From CAYUET01 sp964443875 (GTDB lineage: Bacteria > Auribacterota > JAFGBW01), in the NCBI GenBank assembly GCA_964443875.1, contig CAYUET010000022.1, positions 1 through 46,841 on the forward strand: 46,841 bases of DNA, written 5' to 3'. How positions within the stretch are numbered: position 1 is the first letter of the stretch; each line of letters starts with the position of its first letter. The position numbers were made by a program, and so were the translations under genes. The notes beneath the pieces were generated by a model. It worked only from the letters and a program-made list of their open reading frames with translations, ran no database searches and was not told the origin of the DNA. Of this stretch, positions 14,101-23,399 are shown one piece after another.

Positions 14101-15587
14101 ACATGAAGAATATTCTGATTCTGATCGGTTTTATTATACTCAATCTGGCTGTCCGCTGGATCAGTATCTGGGGACCTCCTCTGGATGATGATGAAGGCAT
14201 TTATCTTCTGATGGGACGTTTTATTCTGGAAGGGCATCTGCCCTATGTTCATTACTGGGATCATCAGCCTCCCTTGATCTACTATCTTTCAGCCTTTGCC
14301 CAGCTTTTTTCACACGAACAGGGATTAGCCGGGGTCAGAATCATTGCGGCTGTTTTTACCGGAACAACAGCCTTGATTTTATTTTGTCTTTACAGGATTT
14401 TATTCCAGTCTTTTTTTTACGGGATTCTTTGCGGAATTGTTTACAGCCTGTGGATTTATTCCCCAGGACTCAAAGGATGGGCCTTTAACAATGAGATTCT
14501 TTTTAATACGTTTACAAGTGGTTCCCTTTTGATTTTATTTTTGAATTTAAAAAAAAACTGGCGAGGCAGTCAGTTGTTTTTCTGGGCGGGTTTGTGCATG
14601 GGCATGGGTTTTCTGACAAAGCAGAATGTTATATTTGATTGCGTTCCTTTCATGATTTTGATCGGTCTCTTTAAATCTGAGTTTTTATCTTCAGTTAAAA
14701 ATTTATTTTATTATAGCTTGGGATGTATTTTACCTCATATGTTGTTTGCTCTTTGGTACATGCTGCATGGTCAATTATCTCTTTATCTGTTTGCCAATCT
14801 TGGTTCTAATTTCGGATATATTGAATATGAATCTTTTGATTTTAAACACTTGGATTATCTGTTCGATAATTTGAAATATTATCTTATTTTTATTCCCTTG
14901 AGTTTTTTAGCTCGGTTTCATTTTTCAGACACTTTCCTGATGAAGCCGCGTTCTCTGGGAATCTTTTTTTTCTGCTGGGTAGTTTCAGTTATTTATGGGA
15001 CAACTTTATCCAAAACACTTTATCAGCATTATTTTCTTCAGCTGTTTCCATGTTTATGCCTTTTAACTGTTTCAGTTCTTCAGCGTGTCGGGTTTTCAAA
15101 GAGTTTGATTTCCTTTCTAATCACCGCTCTTTTGTATATTTTTTTAAGTTATTCTTTTTCCCCATTGATGAAGCAAGTACCGAGGGATAATTTAAATGAA
15201 AAGATAGCGGCTCAATATATTAATGAGCATAAACAACCCGGTGATACGCTTTTTGTTTTTGATGGAAATGTCATCTTTTACTATTTGACGCAGATGCCGA
15301 TTTTAACCCGTTATGCTTTTCCCGCTCATCTAATAAAACAAAAGTATTCCTATGCTTTTAAATTAAATCAGAAAAAAGAAATAATTTCTGTGCTTGAACA
15401 AAAACCTTCCTGGATTATCCTGGATACAGGGGAGAACGCTTCTTATCGGGACAGTGATTCTGCAGGAATTCAGAGCATATTTTATTCAGTGTTGTATAAG
15501 AATTATACCCTCGTTCATACCATTAAAAGCAAAAATGAACTGTATTGTAATATTCAAATTTATAAACTGAAATTCGGAGCAATCTGA
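14097..15587 (+). CDS. GT39/ArnT-like integral membrane glycosyltransferase
   Basis: 496 residues, about eleven hydrophobic segments. The first periplasmic loop carries the acidic signature of GT-C enzymes (PPLDDDEGIYLLMGRFILEG) and HYWDHQPPLIYYL, as in the PMT/ArnT family. It then has segments such as IIAAVFTGTTALILFCLY and a C-terminal soluble domain (residues about 370-490, IAAQYINEHKQPGDTLFVF). It should transfer a sugar from a polyprenyl phosphate carrier to a lipid, glycan or protein in the periplasm. The carrier-sugar enzyme is likely the GT2 at 12254. Last gene of the plus-strand run, sharing ATGA with the gene before it. Confidence 0.85.
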   Translation: MNMKNILILIGFIILNLAVRWISIWGPPLDDDEGIYLLMGRFILEGHLPYVHYWDHQPPLIYYLSAFAQLFSHEQGLAGVRIIAAVFTGTTALILFCLYRILFQSFFYGILCGIVYSLWIYSPGLKGWAFNNEILFNTFTSGSLLILFLNLKKNWRGSQLFFWAGLCMGMGFLTKQNVIFDCVPFMILIGLFKSEFLSSVKNLFYYSLGCILPHMLFALWYMLHGQLSLYLFANLGSNFGYIEYESFDFKHLDYLFDNLKYYLIFIPLSFLARFHFSDTFLMKPRSLGIFFFCWVVSVIYGTTLSKTLYQHYFLQLFPCLCLLTVSVLQRVGFSKSLISFLITALLYIFLSYSFSPLMKQVPRDNLNEKIAAQYINEHKQPGDTLFVFDGNVIFYYLTQMPILTRYAFPAHLIKQKYSYAFKLNQKKEIISVLEQKPSWIILDTGENASYRDSDSAGIQSIFYSVLYKNYTLVHTIKSKNELYCNIQIYKLKFGAI

Positions 15588-15606
15588 AAAGATTTTGATA
15601 AATAAA

Positions 15607-16914
15607 TCAGAAAGCTTTAAATGACCGTATATTCCCGTCTTCCCTGCCACAGGAGATTTCCAAGTCAAAAAATTTTTGAAGAGTTTTGTCGGATAAATTC
15701 CAAACCTTGGCCCAAGGGTAGCTTAAATGGGAAGTTAAAGGAAAGTAATTCATGCGGGGGTATATTTTCAGACCCGGCTGTGTAAAGGGGTACGGATTGA
15801 GAATACTGACTGTGTATTTATCCGCTTTGAGAGATTTGAAAAGCAAAAGTTCTTTTTGATAGTCTTCATCAGAGTAATCCGGATGCCCCAGAAGAATATA
15901 GACTACGGTTTTTAATTTGGATTGTTTAATGATCTCAAAGTTTTTCATTATGGTTTCGAGGGTGAATTTTTTATTCATGAAGGCAAGACGTCTGTTATCC
16001 ATGGCTTCAACACCCAGTTTCAGATAGGTACAGCCCGCATCGGCAAGAAGAGTGAGCTGTTCAGGGGTTAGGAGATCTATTCTGCAGTCGCAGCGCCAGC
16101 TTACATTAAGCTCAGCTTTCTGGATGGCCCGGCATATATTTTTCAGTTTTGGGGTAGAGGAATTGAAAGTCGAATCCGTGACATAAAAATCATTAACACC
16201 ATAATGATCCCTGCGATATTCCATTTCCTGAATAAACAAATCGCTTGAGCGGTAGATTTTTTTTCCTTGGCTGAAAGTGGGCAAAACACAGAAATGGCAA
16301 TCATGCAGGCAGCCGCGTGAATACCAGATATAATCAAAATCAGGATGCGCAACCGGATGAATCATAGAATCCAGTGTGAGAAATGGAATCCGGTCAAAGT
16401 CTTTTTGGGAACATGTAAGATAAACACTGCCTTTTGTCTGATTCTGGATATGAGAAAGAATCTTTCCTTCCCCGTGTCCGAAAACATTAAGATTAAAAAT
16501 ATTGTTTTTTCTGAGGAAGGGGCCGTATCCGATCTGAAAAATGGAGGGATACATTTTTTTGATTTCACAGGCAAGCGTTTCAGCAATTTCCGGGCTTCCG
16601 AAATCAACCGCGGGATTGGCCACATCCCCGATGGAGTAAAGAAGATAGTCCGGCTTTAATTCATTAATATAGCGCTGCAGTTCACGGGAAGAGGACTGAA
16701 AGAGAGTTTTATCCGGTGCTTTACTATTTTTAAAAATAGCAGGTCGCAAAATCAAATCCCCTTTTTTCTGATAATCCAGATTGAGGACATAAGGAGTAAT
16801 TCCTGACTGTTGAAAAACTTCGGCAAGACTCAGTGCCCCGAGATTTACACGGTTATTGAAACTTCCGAAGAATTTATAATAAGGAGGAATGACGAGGAGA
16901 AGGGTTTTAGTCAT
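15607..16914 (-). CDS. B12-binding-domain radical SAM protein
   Basis: 435 residues, transcribed towards the glycosyltransferase run. N-terminal cobalamin-type domain: LLLVIPPYY, VNLGALSLAEVFQQSG, LLYSIGDVAN, FQIGYGPFLRKN, FGHGEGKIL. Cluster motif CLHDCHFC (Cys202, 206 and 209), then DFYVTDSTFNSS, LNVSWRCDCRIDLL, CTYLKLGVEAMD and VVYILLGHPDYSD. No ribosome site is seen before its ATG, and the upstream region is very AT-rich. It is the third B12-type radical SAM protein of this block and likely belongs to the same pathway despite its orientation. Only 19 bases separate its stop from that of the GT39 gene. Confidence 0.83.
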   Translation of the reverse strand: MTKTLLLVIPPYYKFFGSFNNRVNLGALSLAEVFQQSGITPYVLNLDYQKKGDLILRPAIFKNSKAPDKTLFQSSSRELQRYINELKPDYLLYSIGDVANPAVDFGSPEIAETLACEIKKMYPSIFQIGYGPFLRKNNIFNLNVFGHGEGKILSHIQNQTKGSVYLTCSQKDFDRIPFLTLDSMIHPVAHPDFDYIWYSRGCLHDCHFCVLPTFSQGKKIYRSSDLFIQEMEYRRDHYGVNDFYVTDSTFNSSTPKLKNICRAIQKAELNVSWRCDCRIDLLTPEQLTLLADAGCTYLKLGVEAMDNRRLAFMNKKFTLETIMKNFEIIKQSKLKTVVYILLGHPDYSDEDYQKELLLFKSLKADKYTVSILNPYPFTQPGLKIYPRMNYFPLTSHLSYPWAKVWNLSDKTLQKFFDLEISCGREDGNIRSFKAF

Positions 16915-17003
16915 AAAACTATCAGTGATTAATAGGGTAGAATTTTAAAAAAAATGAATCCATCTTTTTATTTTTAATATAAATTCAAGTTTTAATCAAA
17001 CAA

Positions 17004-17027
17004 ACAGATACAGAATCTGTTTTTTTT
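17004..17027 (+). terminator. Terminator-like hairpin between divergent genes
   Basis: ACAGAT (17004-17009) and ATCTGT (17015-17020) with a 5-base loop, followed by seven T. It lies 95 bases before the alpha-2-macroglobulin start and faces the same way, with no plus-strand gene just upstream. It could end a short RNA or act as an attenuator in a leader, but the stem is short and AT-rich. Confidence 0.35.
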
Positions 17028-17121
17028 GAATCATTTTAAAAATGGCTTAGCCGGGCATTAAATGCTACCCTTTTGCGACTGAGGAGTAATTTAATGTTGA
17101 ACTCTTTCTGATGGAGGGACT

Positions 17122-20100
17122 ATGAAAATCCTGAGTTATATCCTGAGTTTAAGCCTGTCCTTTTTTTTTGTAATGTCTGCCTTTTCTGAAGAATCCTATG
17201 ACCAGCTATGGAGTGAAGTTGCCGCGCACAAAAGCAAAGGCCTTCCAAAATCCTCTCTGGAAGTGGTAGAAAAACTGATGAATAAGGCTGAGGCAGAAAA
17301 CAATTCGCCGGAGCTTTTGAAATCCCTGATCCATAAGCTGATCTACCTTCAGGATGTTGAGGAAGAGTCCTTTGTTAAAATCCAGGAGGCCTTAAGTAAC
17401 ACTCTTGAAAATAATCCCCCTCCCATGCAGGCCCTTCTGCATTCCATGATAGCGGAACAATACTGGAATTATTTTAATCAGAACCGCTGGAAATTCTATG
17501 AACGTTCCGCAACTGTGCAATTTGTTCAGATGGATATCCGAACCTGGGATCTGAAAAAAATTGTGGAAACCGTGCTTGAACACCATGAAAAAGCTTTGGA
17601 GCATCCAGAGGAACTGATCAACACCCCGGTTTCGGATTTCAGGAATATTCTGGTAGAGGGTCAGTATTCCCGTGAATTGAGACCTTCTCTTTTTGATTTC
17701 GTTGCCCACAGAGCGCTGGATTTTTATATGAATAACGACGCGGGCCTCACAAGGCCTGCCTATGCCTTTACCCTGAATAATCCCCTCATTTTGACTGATT
17801 CTGAATCTTTTGTCTCTCTTGAAATTGATTCCAGAGATAAGAAAAGCTTTGAATTAAAGGCGCTTCTTCTTTTCCAGAGTCTGATCCGATCGCATCTTCA
17901 AGATAAAGATCCGGGTGCTTTGATAGATCTTGAATTGAAACGTGTGAACTGGATATACCGGAATGCCGTAATTCCAGATAAAGAAGCTCTTTATGAAAAG
18001 ACTTTGAATTCCCTTTCCTCCAAATATGCAGCCCACCCTCAGGCCTCTGAGATAAGGCATCTTCTGGCTTCATTGTATTATGAACAGGGGCTCAAGTATC
18101 AGCCTGAACAGGGGAAGAATCATCAATGGGAAATTAAAAAGGCAAAAGAGATTGCAGAGGAAGCGGTCCGAATGCATAAAGGAAGCCTCGGAGCGGATCA
18201 ATGTCTCCGTCTTATCTCTTCCATAGAAAGAAGAAATTTGAAAATCATCTCCGAATCTTTTGTCTCTGCCGGTCTTCCCTTTAAATTTCTTCTTCATTAT
18301 CGGAATGCCTCCAAAGTATTTTTAAGAATTTATTCCCTGAAAAAAGAGGATCTTTTAAAGCTTCGAAACATCAATTATGATAAGAGGGTTGAATTTTTTT
18401 CGGATCATCCCCTGAAAAGTGAGCATACTTTTGATCTTCTCAATGAAAAGGATTATCAGCTTCACAAGACTGAGCTTCCCTGTAATGCCCTGAACCAGGG
18501 AATCTATGCCTTTGTTCTGTCAGATGGGGAAGGTTTTAATCCATCGAAAAATGCCCTGTGCACGGAGATCTTTTCTGTTTCCTCCCTCGCCTACCTGAAT
18601 AAAAACAACTCTATCGACACCCGGGGAAACGAATTCCTGGTCACGAACAGGGAAACCGGAAAGCCCCTGGCAGGAGCAACACTCCAGATCTGGCATGAGG
18701 AATACAGTAATTTCACTCATGATTATGTTTATAAAAAAGGAAAAAACTTTAAAACAGATGATCAGGGGTATGTGACTCTACCTTATGAGAAAGGGGATTC
18801 CTATAATTTTCAGATTGAATTTTCTCATGCCTCGGATACGCTCTGGTCGATGGAAAATTTTTATTCCTATGAACGGTATAAAAACAATCCCAAAAATGCC
18901 CGCTGCATCCTCTTTACAGACAGGAGCATCTACAGGCCTGGGCAGACCGTGTTTTACAAAGGCCTTTTGTATGAGGAGGATCAGGACAATCCCTCCCTGA
19001 ATAAAATTTTAACCCGGGTTAATTCTTCCGCTATCTTTTATGATGTAAACGGTCAGAAAATTTCAGAAAAGGATTTTATATCCAATGATTACGGTACTTT
19101 TTCAGGCAGTTTTTCCATTCCCTCCAATCTTTTGAACGGTCAGATGTCGATTCAGACCCCCTGGGGCAGTACATCCTTTTCTGTTGAGGAATACAAGCGC
19201 CCCAAATTTGAAGTCCTGTTTAAACCTTCCACCAAGTCCTTCAGGCTCAAGGAAGTGGTGACGCTTACCGGAGAGGCTAAGGCCTATGGGGGATATTCCA
19301 TAGACAAGGCTTCTGTGAAATACAGGGTTGTACGAAGAACCTTTTACCCCTGCCGCTGGCTTTGCTACTGGTTTGTTCCTCCTGCACCTGAAATGGAGAT
19401 CAAAAACGGCCATGCAGAAACAGATGCCAAAGGTGAATTTTCTGTTTCTTTTGAAGCTCTTCCGGATCTTTCCCTTGATCCTGAACTTAAGCCTGCCTTT
19501 CATTATACGGTCTATGCGGATGTAACAGATTTAAACGGAGAGACCCGGAGCGGAGAGAAAACGGTCTCTCTAGGGTCTACCGCCATGACGCTGGAAATCA
19601 TGGGGGCGGAGTCTCTGGATAAGGAGGGAACTCCCCCGGTGATGACCATAACAACCCATACTCTTTCGGGTGAGGCCCTGGCCGTTGAAAAACTGGATGC
19701 CAAAATCTACAGGCTTACACCTCCTGATTCCGTATTGAAGGAAAGGCTCTGGGAACCGCCTGATAAACCCTTTTTATCTGAAAGCAGATTTAAGGCTCTT
19801 TTTCCCGGAGAGGAAATGGGCAGGGAAAATAATCCTCTGAATTGGGAAAGAGGAGCCTTTCTGTATCATGAAATTTTAAAGACTCCTCAGAATTCTCAAT
19901 GGAAACTCAAGAACTTGAATCCGTGGGCTTCCGGGGCCTATCTGATTGAGATTAAAGCCCGGGATGAATACGGGGAGGAGATTGTGGCGCAGAAATACTT
20001 CACCCTTTTTTCAAGAAAGGATTTGCTTCCTCCGGTTCCACAGCCAGACTGGATTTCACTTTTAACGCCGGTTGTAAAACCCGGAGAGAAGGCTTTGATC

Positions 20101-23100
20101 CTGATCGGCTCTTCAGCAGATCATATTTCCTGGATCTGTGAGGAGAAAAGAAGGGGAGGTATTCAGAAACGGTCTTTTATGACTCTGAGTAAAACACAGC
20201 AGGTGCTTGAATTCCCGGTTACAGAAAATGACCGGGGTGGTTTTACAGTCGATTTTTTTATTCCCTGGAGAAACCGTATTTATTGCCATCCTTTAAGGGT
20301 TGCTGTTCCCTGGGATAATAAAGAACTTCAGATCCAGTTTGAAACCTTCAGAAACAAACTTTATCCCGGAGAGGAGGAGGAATGGAAACTGAAAATTACG
20401 GGATCTAAAGGAGAACAGAAAACAGCCGAGATGCTGGCTGCGCTTTATGACGCCTCTTTGGATGCCTTCCGTCCCCATCAATGGAGCGCCCTGTTTTTTC
20501 CGGATTTCTACAACAGCAGCGCATGGAATATTCAGAATTTTAAAGCCCTCTCTTTCTCTGAATTGTATGGCTTTCTTGAAGATCCCTTTGGGGGAAGGAA
20601 CAGGATTTATGACAATTTGAACTGGTTCGGTTTTTACTGGAGAGAGTATTCCCGAAACAGGATGTTCATGATGAAAGGGGCAAGAGGAGAAGTTGATAGC
20701 CTACAGATGTCTGAGGCTCCTTTACCGGCCTGTGCTCCAATGGAAGACAAATGCAAGGAAGAGACAGCGGTATGCGGCAGGATGGCCGGCATGGAGGCAG
20801 AAAAAAAAGATGAACCGAATAAACCTTCCGTTTCAAACTCCGTAAAAGAGTCAGCCCCTCCTGTCAAAGCACGTACAAATTTCAATGAAACCGCCTTTTT
20901 TTATCCTCACCTTCAAACGAATGAAAAAGGTGAGATACTCATTTCCTTTAAAATTCCTGAATCCATCACCCGTTGGAAAATGCTCGGCTTTGCTCATACC
21001 CGGAATCTGGAATACAAGTTCATCACCTCAGAACTTGTTACGCAAAAAGACCTGATGGTGCTTCCCAATCCTCCACGATTTTTAAGGGAAGGGGATCAGA
21101 TTCTTTTTTCATCCAAAATCACCAATCTGACGGATAAGGATCTTTCCTCCTGCTCTGTGACCCTTGAACTTCTGGATGCGGCGACTTTAAAACCCATTGA
21201 CAGTCTTTTCAATCATTCCGTTTCTTCAAAGAAGTGTAAGGTTCCGAACCAGGGAAGTGCTCTGGCGGAGTGGAAACTTGATATTCCTGAAAATATTGAT
21301 GCTGTAACCTACCGCATCACAGCCAAATCTGGAAATTTTGCTGATGGTGAAGAGCAGACGCTGCCCGTTCTTAAAAATCGAATGCTTGTCACCGAATCTC
21401 TGCCTTTGCCGGTCAGATCCAAAGAAAGTAAAACCTTCCGTTTCGAAAAACTCCTTACCTCTTCTCAGTCAAAGACACTTCAACATCATAAGCTTACCCT
21501 GGAGTTTACTGCCAATCCGGCGTGGTATGCCGTTATGGCCCTGCCCTACATGATGGAATTTCCCTACGAATGCAACGAACAGACCTTTACCCGGTATTAT
21601 GCAAATTCCATTGCCTCGTATATTGTAAAAAACAATCCGGCCATTGAACGGGTATTTAACCTCTGGAAAAACACTCCGGGTTCTAACGCTCTTTTATCCA
21701 ACCTTGAAAAAAATCAGGAATTAAAGGCAGTGCTTCTGGAGGAAACTCCCTGGGTTTTAAATGCGAAAAACGAATCTGAAAGAAAAAAACGTGTTGCCCT
21801 TCTTTTTGATCTGAACAAAATGTCGCAGGAACTTGAAAAGGCTTTTAGAAAATTTTCAGATGAACAGCTTCCAAGCGGAGGCTGGGCCTGGTTTAAGGGA
21901 ATGAGGGAAGACCGCTACATGACCCAGCATATTGTGACAGGGCTGGCGCATATGGATTTGCTCAAGGTCTCACAGCATAAAAAAAATCCACGGACAATGG
22001 ACATGATTAAAAAAGCCTTTAACTATCTGGATTGGGAACTTAAGAAGGATTACGATGCCCTGATTGCCCAAAAAATCAAACTGGACCAGAATAATCTGAG
22101 TTTTATTCAGATTCATTACCTTTATAGCCGGAGTTATTTTAAGGACATCCCTGTTCCAGGGGAAGTGAAACCCGCTTTTGAATATTATCAGAATCAGGCC
22201 AAAACCTACTGGCTGGACTTCAACCGCTACCTTCAGGGCATGATTGCTCTTTCCCTTCATCGGGATAAGGATTCCAAAATCTCTATGGAGATTCTGAAAT
22301 CTCTTGGTGAACACGCACTTCATTCTGAGGAGATGGGCATGTACTGGAAAGACAACTACGGCTATTACTGGCATGAGGCCCCCATCGAGACTCAGGCGCT
22401 GATGATCGAGCTTTTTTCAGAACTGGAGCCGAAAGAAACAGCATTGGTAGATGAGCTAAAAACCTGGCTTTTAAAAAGCAAACAGACGGAAGACTGGGGC
22501 ACAACCAAGGCCACCGCTGAAGCCTGTTATGCCTTGCTTTTGAAAGGGGAGGACTGGCTTAAAGAAATGAATTCCCCCACTATTAGCCTGGGTTCAACAA
22601 AAGTGAAACCTTCAGGCGATGAACTGGAAAAGCTAGAAGCCGGTACAGGCTATTTCAAAACCTCCTGGGAAGGGGCTTCCGTTACTCCTTCCATGGGTGA
22701 AGTAAAAGTGCAGAACAATAATAAAGTTCCTGCCTGGGGCGGACTTTATTGGCAATATTTTGAAAATCTGGAAAAAATTACAGGAGCTGAAACCCCTTTG
22801 AAACTTAGCCGACAGTTATTCATTGAAAGACCTTCGGATACAGGGCCTGAGCTGGTTTCCTTTGAAAAGGCCAAAGCCCGGGTGGGAGACCGCCTGAAAG
22901 TGCGTGTGGAATTAAGGGTGGACAGAGATATGCAGTATGTTCATATGAAGGATATGAGGGCTTCCTGCCTTGAACCCGAGAATGTTCTTTCGGGTTACAA
23001 ATGGCAGGACGGGCTGGGTTATTATGAATCAACCAAAGACACAGCCACCCATTTTTTTATGGACTATCTGCCCAAGGGAACCTATGTTTTTGAATACCCC

Positions 23101-23226
23101 TTAAGGATTACCCACCAGGGCAGTTTTTCCAACGGGATCACGGAAATCCGGTGCATGTATGCGCCTGAATTTTCAAGCCATTCGGAAGGGGTAAAAATTG
23201 AAGTTCATTCAGAAAATAAAGGATAG
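17122..23226 (+). CDS. Bacterial alpha-2-macroglobulin family protein with thioester
   Basis: 2034 residues, a large exported protease trap of the YfhM/alpha-2-macroglobulin type. Signal peptide at 1-22 (ending FFFVMSAFSEE) without a lipobox, so periplasmic or secreted rather than lipid-anchored as in E. coli. The first ~500 residues are helical and unlike the classical modules. The MG2-type stretch is near residue 600 (DRSIYRPGQTVFYKGLLY). A Cys-rich piece at about 1203-1217 (CAPMEDKCKEETAVCG) comes just before the A2M domain at about 1253 (FNETAFFYPHLQTNEKGE). The thioester motif CNEQ is at 1484-1487, so the covalent trap is likely active. The helical thioester domain runs to about 1780 and the C-terminal domain ends with RCMYAPEFSSHSEG. 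Ribosome site GGAGGG. No pbpC partner is beside it. Confidence 0.92.
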   Translation: MKILSYILSLSLSFFFVMSAFSEESYDQLWSEVAAHKSKGLPKSSLEVVEKLMNKAEAENNSPELLKSLIHKLIYLQDVEEESFVKIQEALSNTLENNPPPMQALLHSMIAEQYWNYFNQNRWKFYERSATVQFVQMDIRTWDLKKIVETVLEHHEKALEHPEELINTPVSDFRNILVEGQYSRELRPSLFDFVAHRALDFYMNNDAGLTRPAYAFTLNNPLILTDSESFVSLEIDSRDKKSFELKALLLFQSLIRSHLQDKDPGALIDLELKRVNWIYRNAVIPDKEALYEKTLNSLSSKYAAHPQASEIRHLLASLYYEQGLKYQPEQGKNHQWEIKKAKEIAEEAVRMHKGSLGADQCLRLISSIERRNLKIISESFVSAGLPFKFLLHYRNASKVFLRIYSLKKEDLLKLRNINYDKRVEFFSDHPLKSEHTFDLLNEKDYQLHKTELPCNALNQGIYAFVLSDGEGFNPSKNALCTEIFSVSSLAYLNKNNSIDTRGNEFLVTNRETGKPLAGATLQIWHEEYSNFTHDYVYKKGKNFKTDDQGYVTLPYEKGDSYNFQIEFSHASDTLWSMENFYSYERYKNNPKNARCILFTDRSIYRPGQTVFYKGLLYEEDQDNPSLNKILTRVNSSAIFYDVNGQKISEKDFISNDYGTFSGSFSIPSNLLNGQMSIQTPWGSTSFSVEEYKRPKFEVLFKPSTKSFRLKEVVTLTGEAKAYGGYSIDKASVKYRVVRRTFYPCRWLCYWFVPPAPEMEIKNGHAETDAKGEFSVSFEALPDLSLDPELKPAFHYTVYADVTDLNGETRSGEKTVSLGSTAMTLEIMGAESLDKEGTPPVMTITTHTLSGEALAVEKLDAKIYRLTPPDSVLKERLWEPPDKPFLSESRFKALFPGEEMGRENNPLNWERGAFLYHEILKTPQNSQWKLKNLNPWASGAYLIEIKARDEYGEEIVAQKYFTLFSRKDLLPPVPQPDWISLLTPVVKPGEKALILIGSSADHISWICEEKRRGGIQKRSFMTLSKTQQVLEFPVTENDRGGFTVDFFIPWRNRIYCHPLRVAVPWDNKELQIQFETFRNKLYPGEEEEWKLKITGSKGEQKTAEMLAALYDASLDAFRPHQWSALFFPDFYNSSAWNIQNFKALSFSELYGFLEDPFGGRNRIYDNLNWFGFYWREYSRNRMFMMKGARGEVDSLQMSEAPLPACAPMEDKCKEETAVCGRMAGMEAEKKDEPNKPSVSNSVKESAPPVKARTNFNETAFFYPHLQTNEKGEILISFKIPESITRWKMLGFAHTRNLEYKFITSELVTQKDLMVLPNPPRFLREGDQILFSSKITNLTDKDLSSCSVTLELLDAATLKPIDSLFNHSVSSKKCKVPNQGSALAEWKLDIPENIDAVTYRITAKSGNFADGEEQTLPVLKNRMLVTESLPLPVRSKESKTFRFEKLLTSSQSKTLQHHKLTLEFTANPAWYAVMALPYMMEFPYECNEQTFTRYYANSIASYIVKNNPAIERVFNLWKNTPGSNALLSNLEKNQELKAVLLEETPWVLNAKNESERKKRVALLFDLNKMSQELEKAFRKFSDEQLPSGGWAWFKGMREDRYMTQHIVTGLAHMDLLKVSQHKKNPRTMDMIKKAFNYLDWELKKDYDALIAQKIKLDQNNLSFIQIHYLYSRSYFKDIPVPGEVKPAFEYYQNQAKTYWLDFNRYLQGMIALSLHRDKDSKISMEILKSLGEHALHSEEMGMYWKDNYGYYWHEAPIETQALMIELFSELEPKETALVDELKTWLLKSKQTEDWGTTKATAEACYALLLKGEDWLKEMNSPTISLGSTKVKPSGDELEKLEAGTGYFKTSWEGASVTPSMGEVKVQNNNKVPAWGGLYWQYFENLEKITGAETPLKLSRQLFIERPSDTGPELVSFEKAKARVGDRLKVRVELRVDRDMQYVHMKDMRASCLEPENVLSGYKWQDGLGYYESTKDTATHFFMDYLPKGTYVFEYPLRITHQGSFSNGITEIRCMYAPEFSSHSEGVKIEVHSENKG

Positions 23227-23233
23227 AAATGAC

Positions 23234-23262
23234 AGCCCGAATTTTGCACGTAGTGACAAATA
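23234..23262 (+). repeat. Dispersed repeat, copy 1
   Basis: The 19 bases AGCCCGAATTTTGCACGTA at 23234-23252 occur again, exactly, on the minus strand at 30584-30566. Similarity continues for about 10 more bases (G.G.CAAATA). Both copies lie right after the stop of a gene, in otherwise non-coding DNA, which is what a small interspersed palindromic repeat or a shared 3' end signal would show. Only two copies are in the window. Confidence 0.5.
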
Positions 23263-23275
23263 TTCGGGGTGCAAT

Positions 23276-23303
23276 GTCCGCCTTTATGGTAATAAAGACG
23301 GAC
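23276..23303 (+). other. Hairpin in the spacer between A2M and LOG genes
   Basis: GTCCG-C-CTTTAT (23276-23287), loop GGTA, ATAAAG-A-CGGAC (23292-23303): eleven pairs with one mismatch. No T-run follows on the plus strand, so it is not a plain terminator; it may be part of the repeat beginning at 23234 or an mRNA 3' structure. Confidence 0.35.
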
Positions 23304-23399
23304 TTGCGTAAAAAAAGTCAGTTTTTAATTTTATCGAATTATGGGATGCAAACTGCCATAAAAAGACTGGAACAAGGTTAATATATAAGGAAGGATTTT

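Noticed and set aside
23236..23274. Two crossing inverted repeats (CCCGAAT/ATTCGGG and TTGCAC/GTGCAA), pseudoknot-like
   Set aside because: The loop that would have to span the 7-pair stem is zero bases long, so the pseudoknot cannot form; more likely part of the repeat.
23276..23303. Hairpin as terminator of the alpha-2-macroglobulin gene
   Set aside because: No T-run follows on the plus strand.
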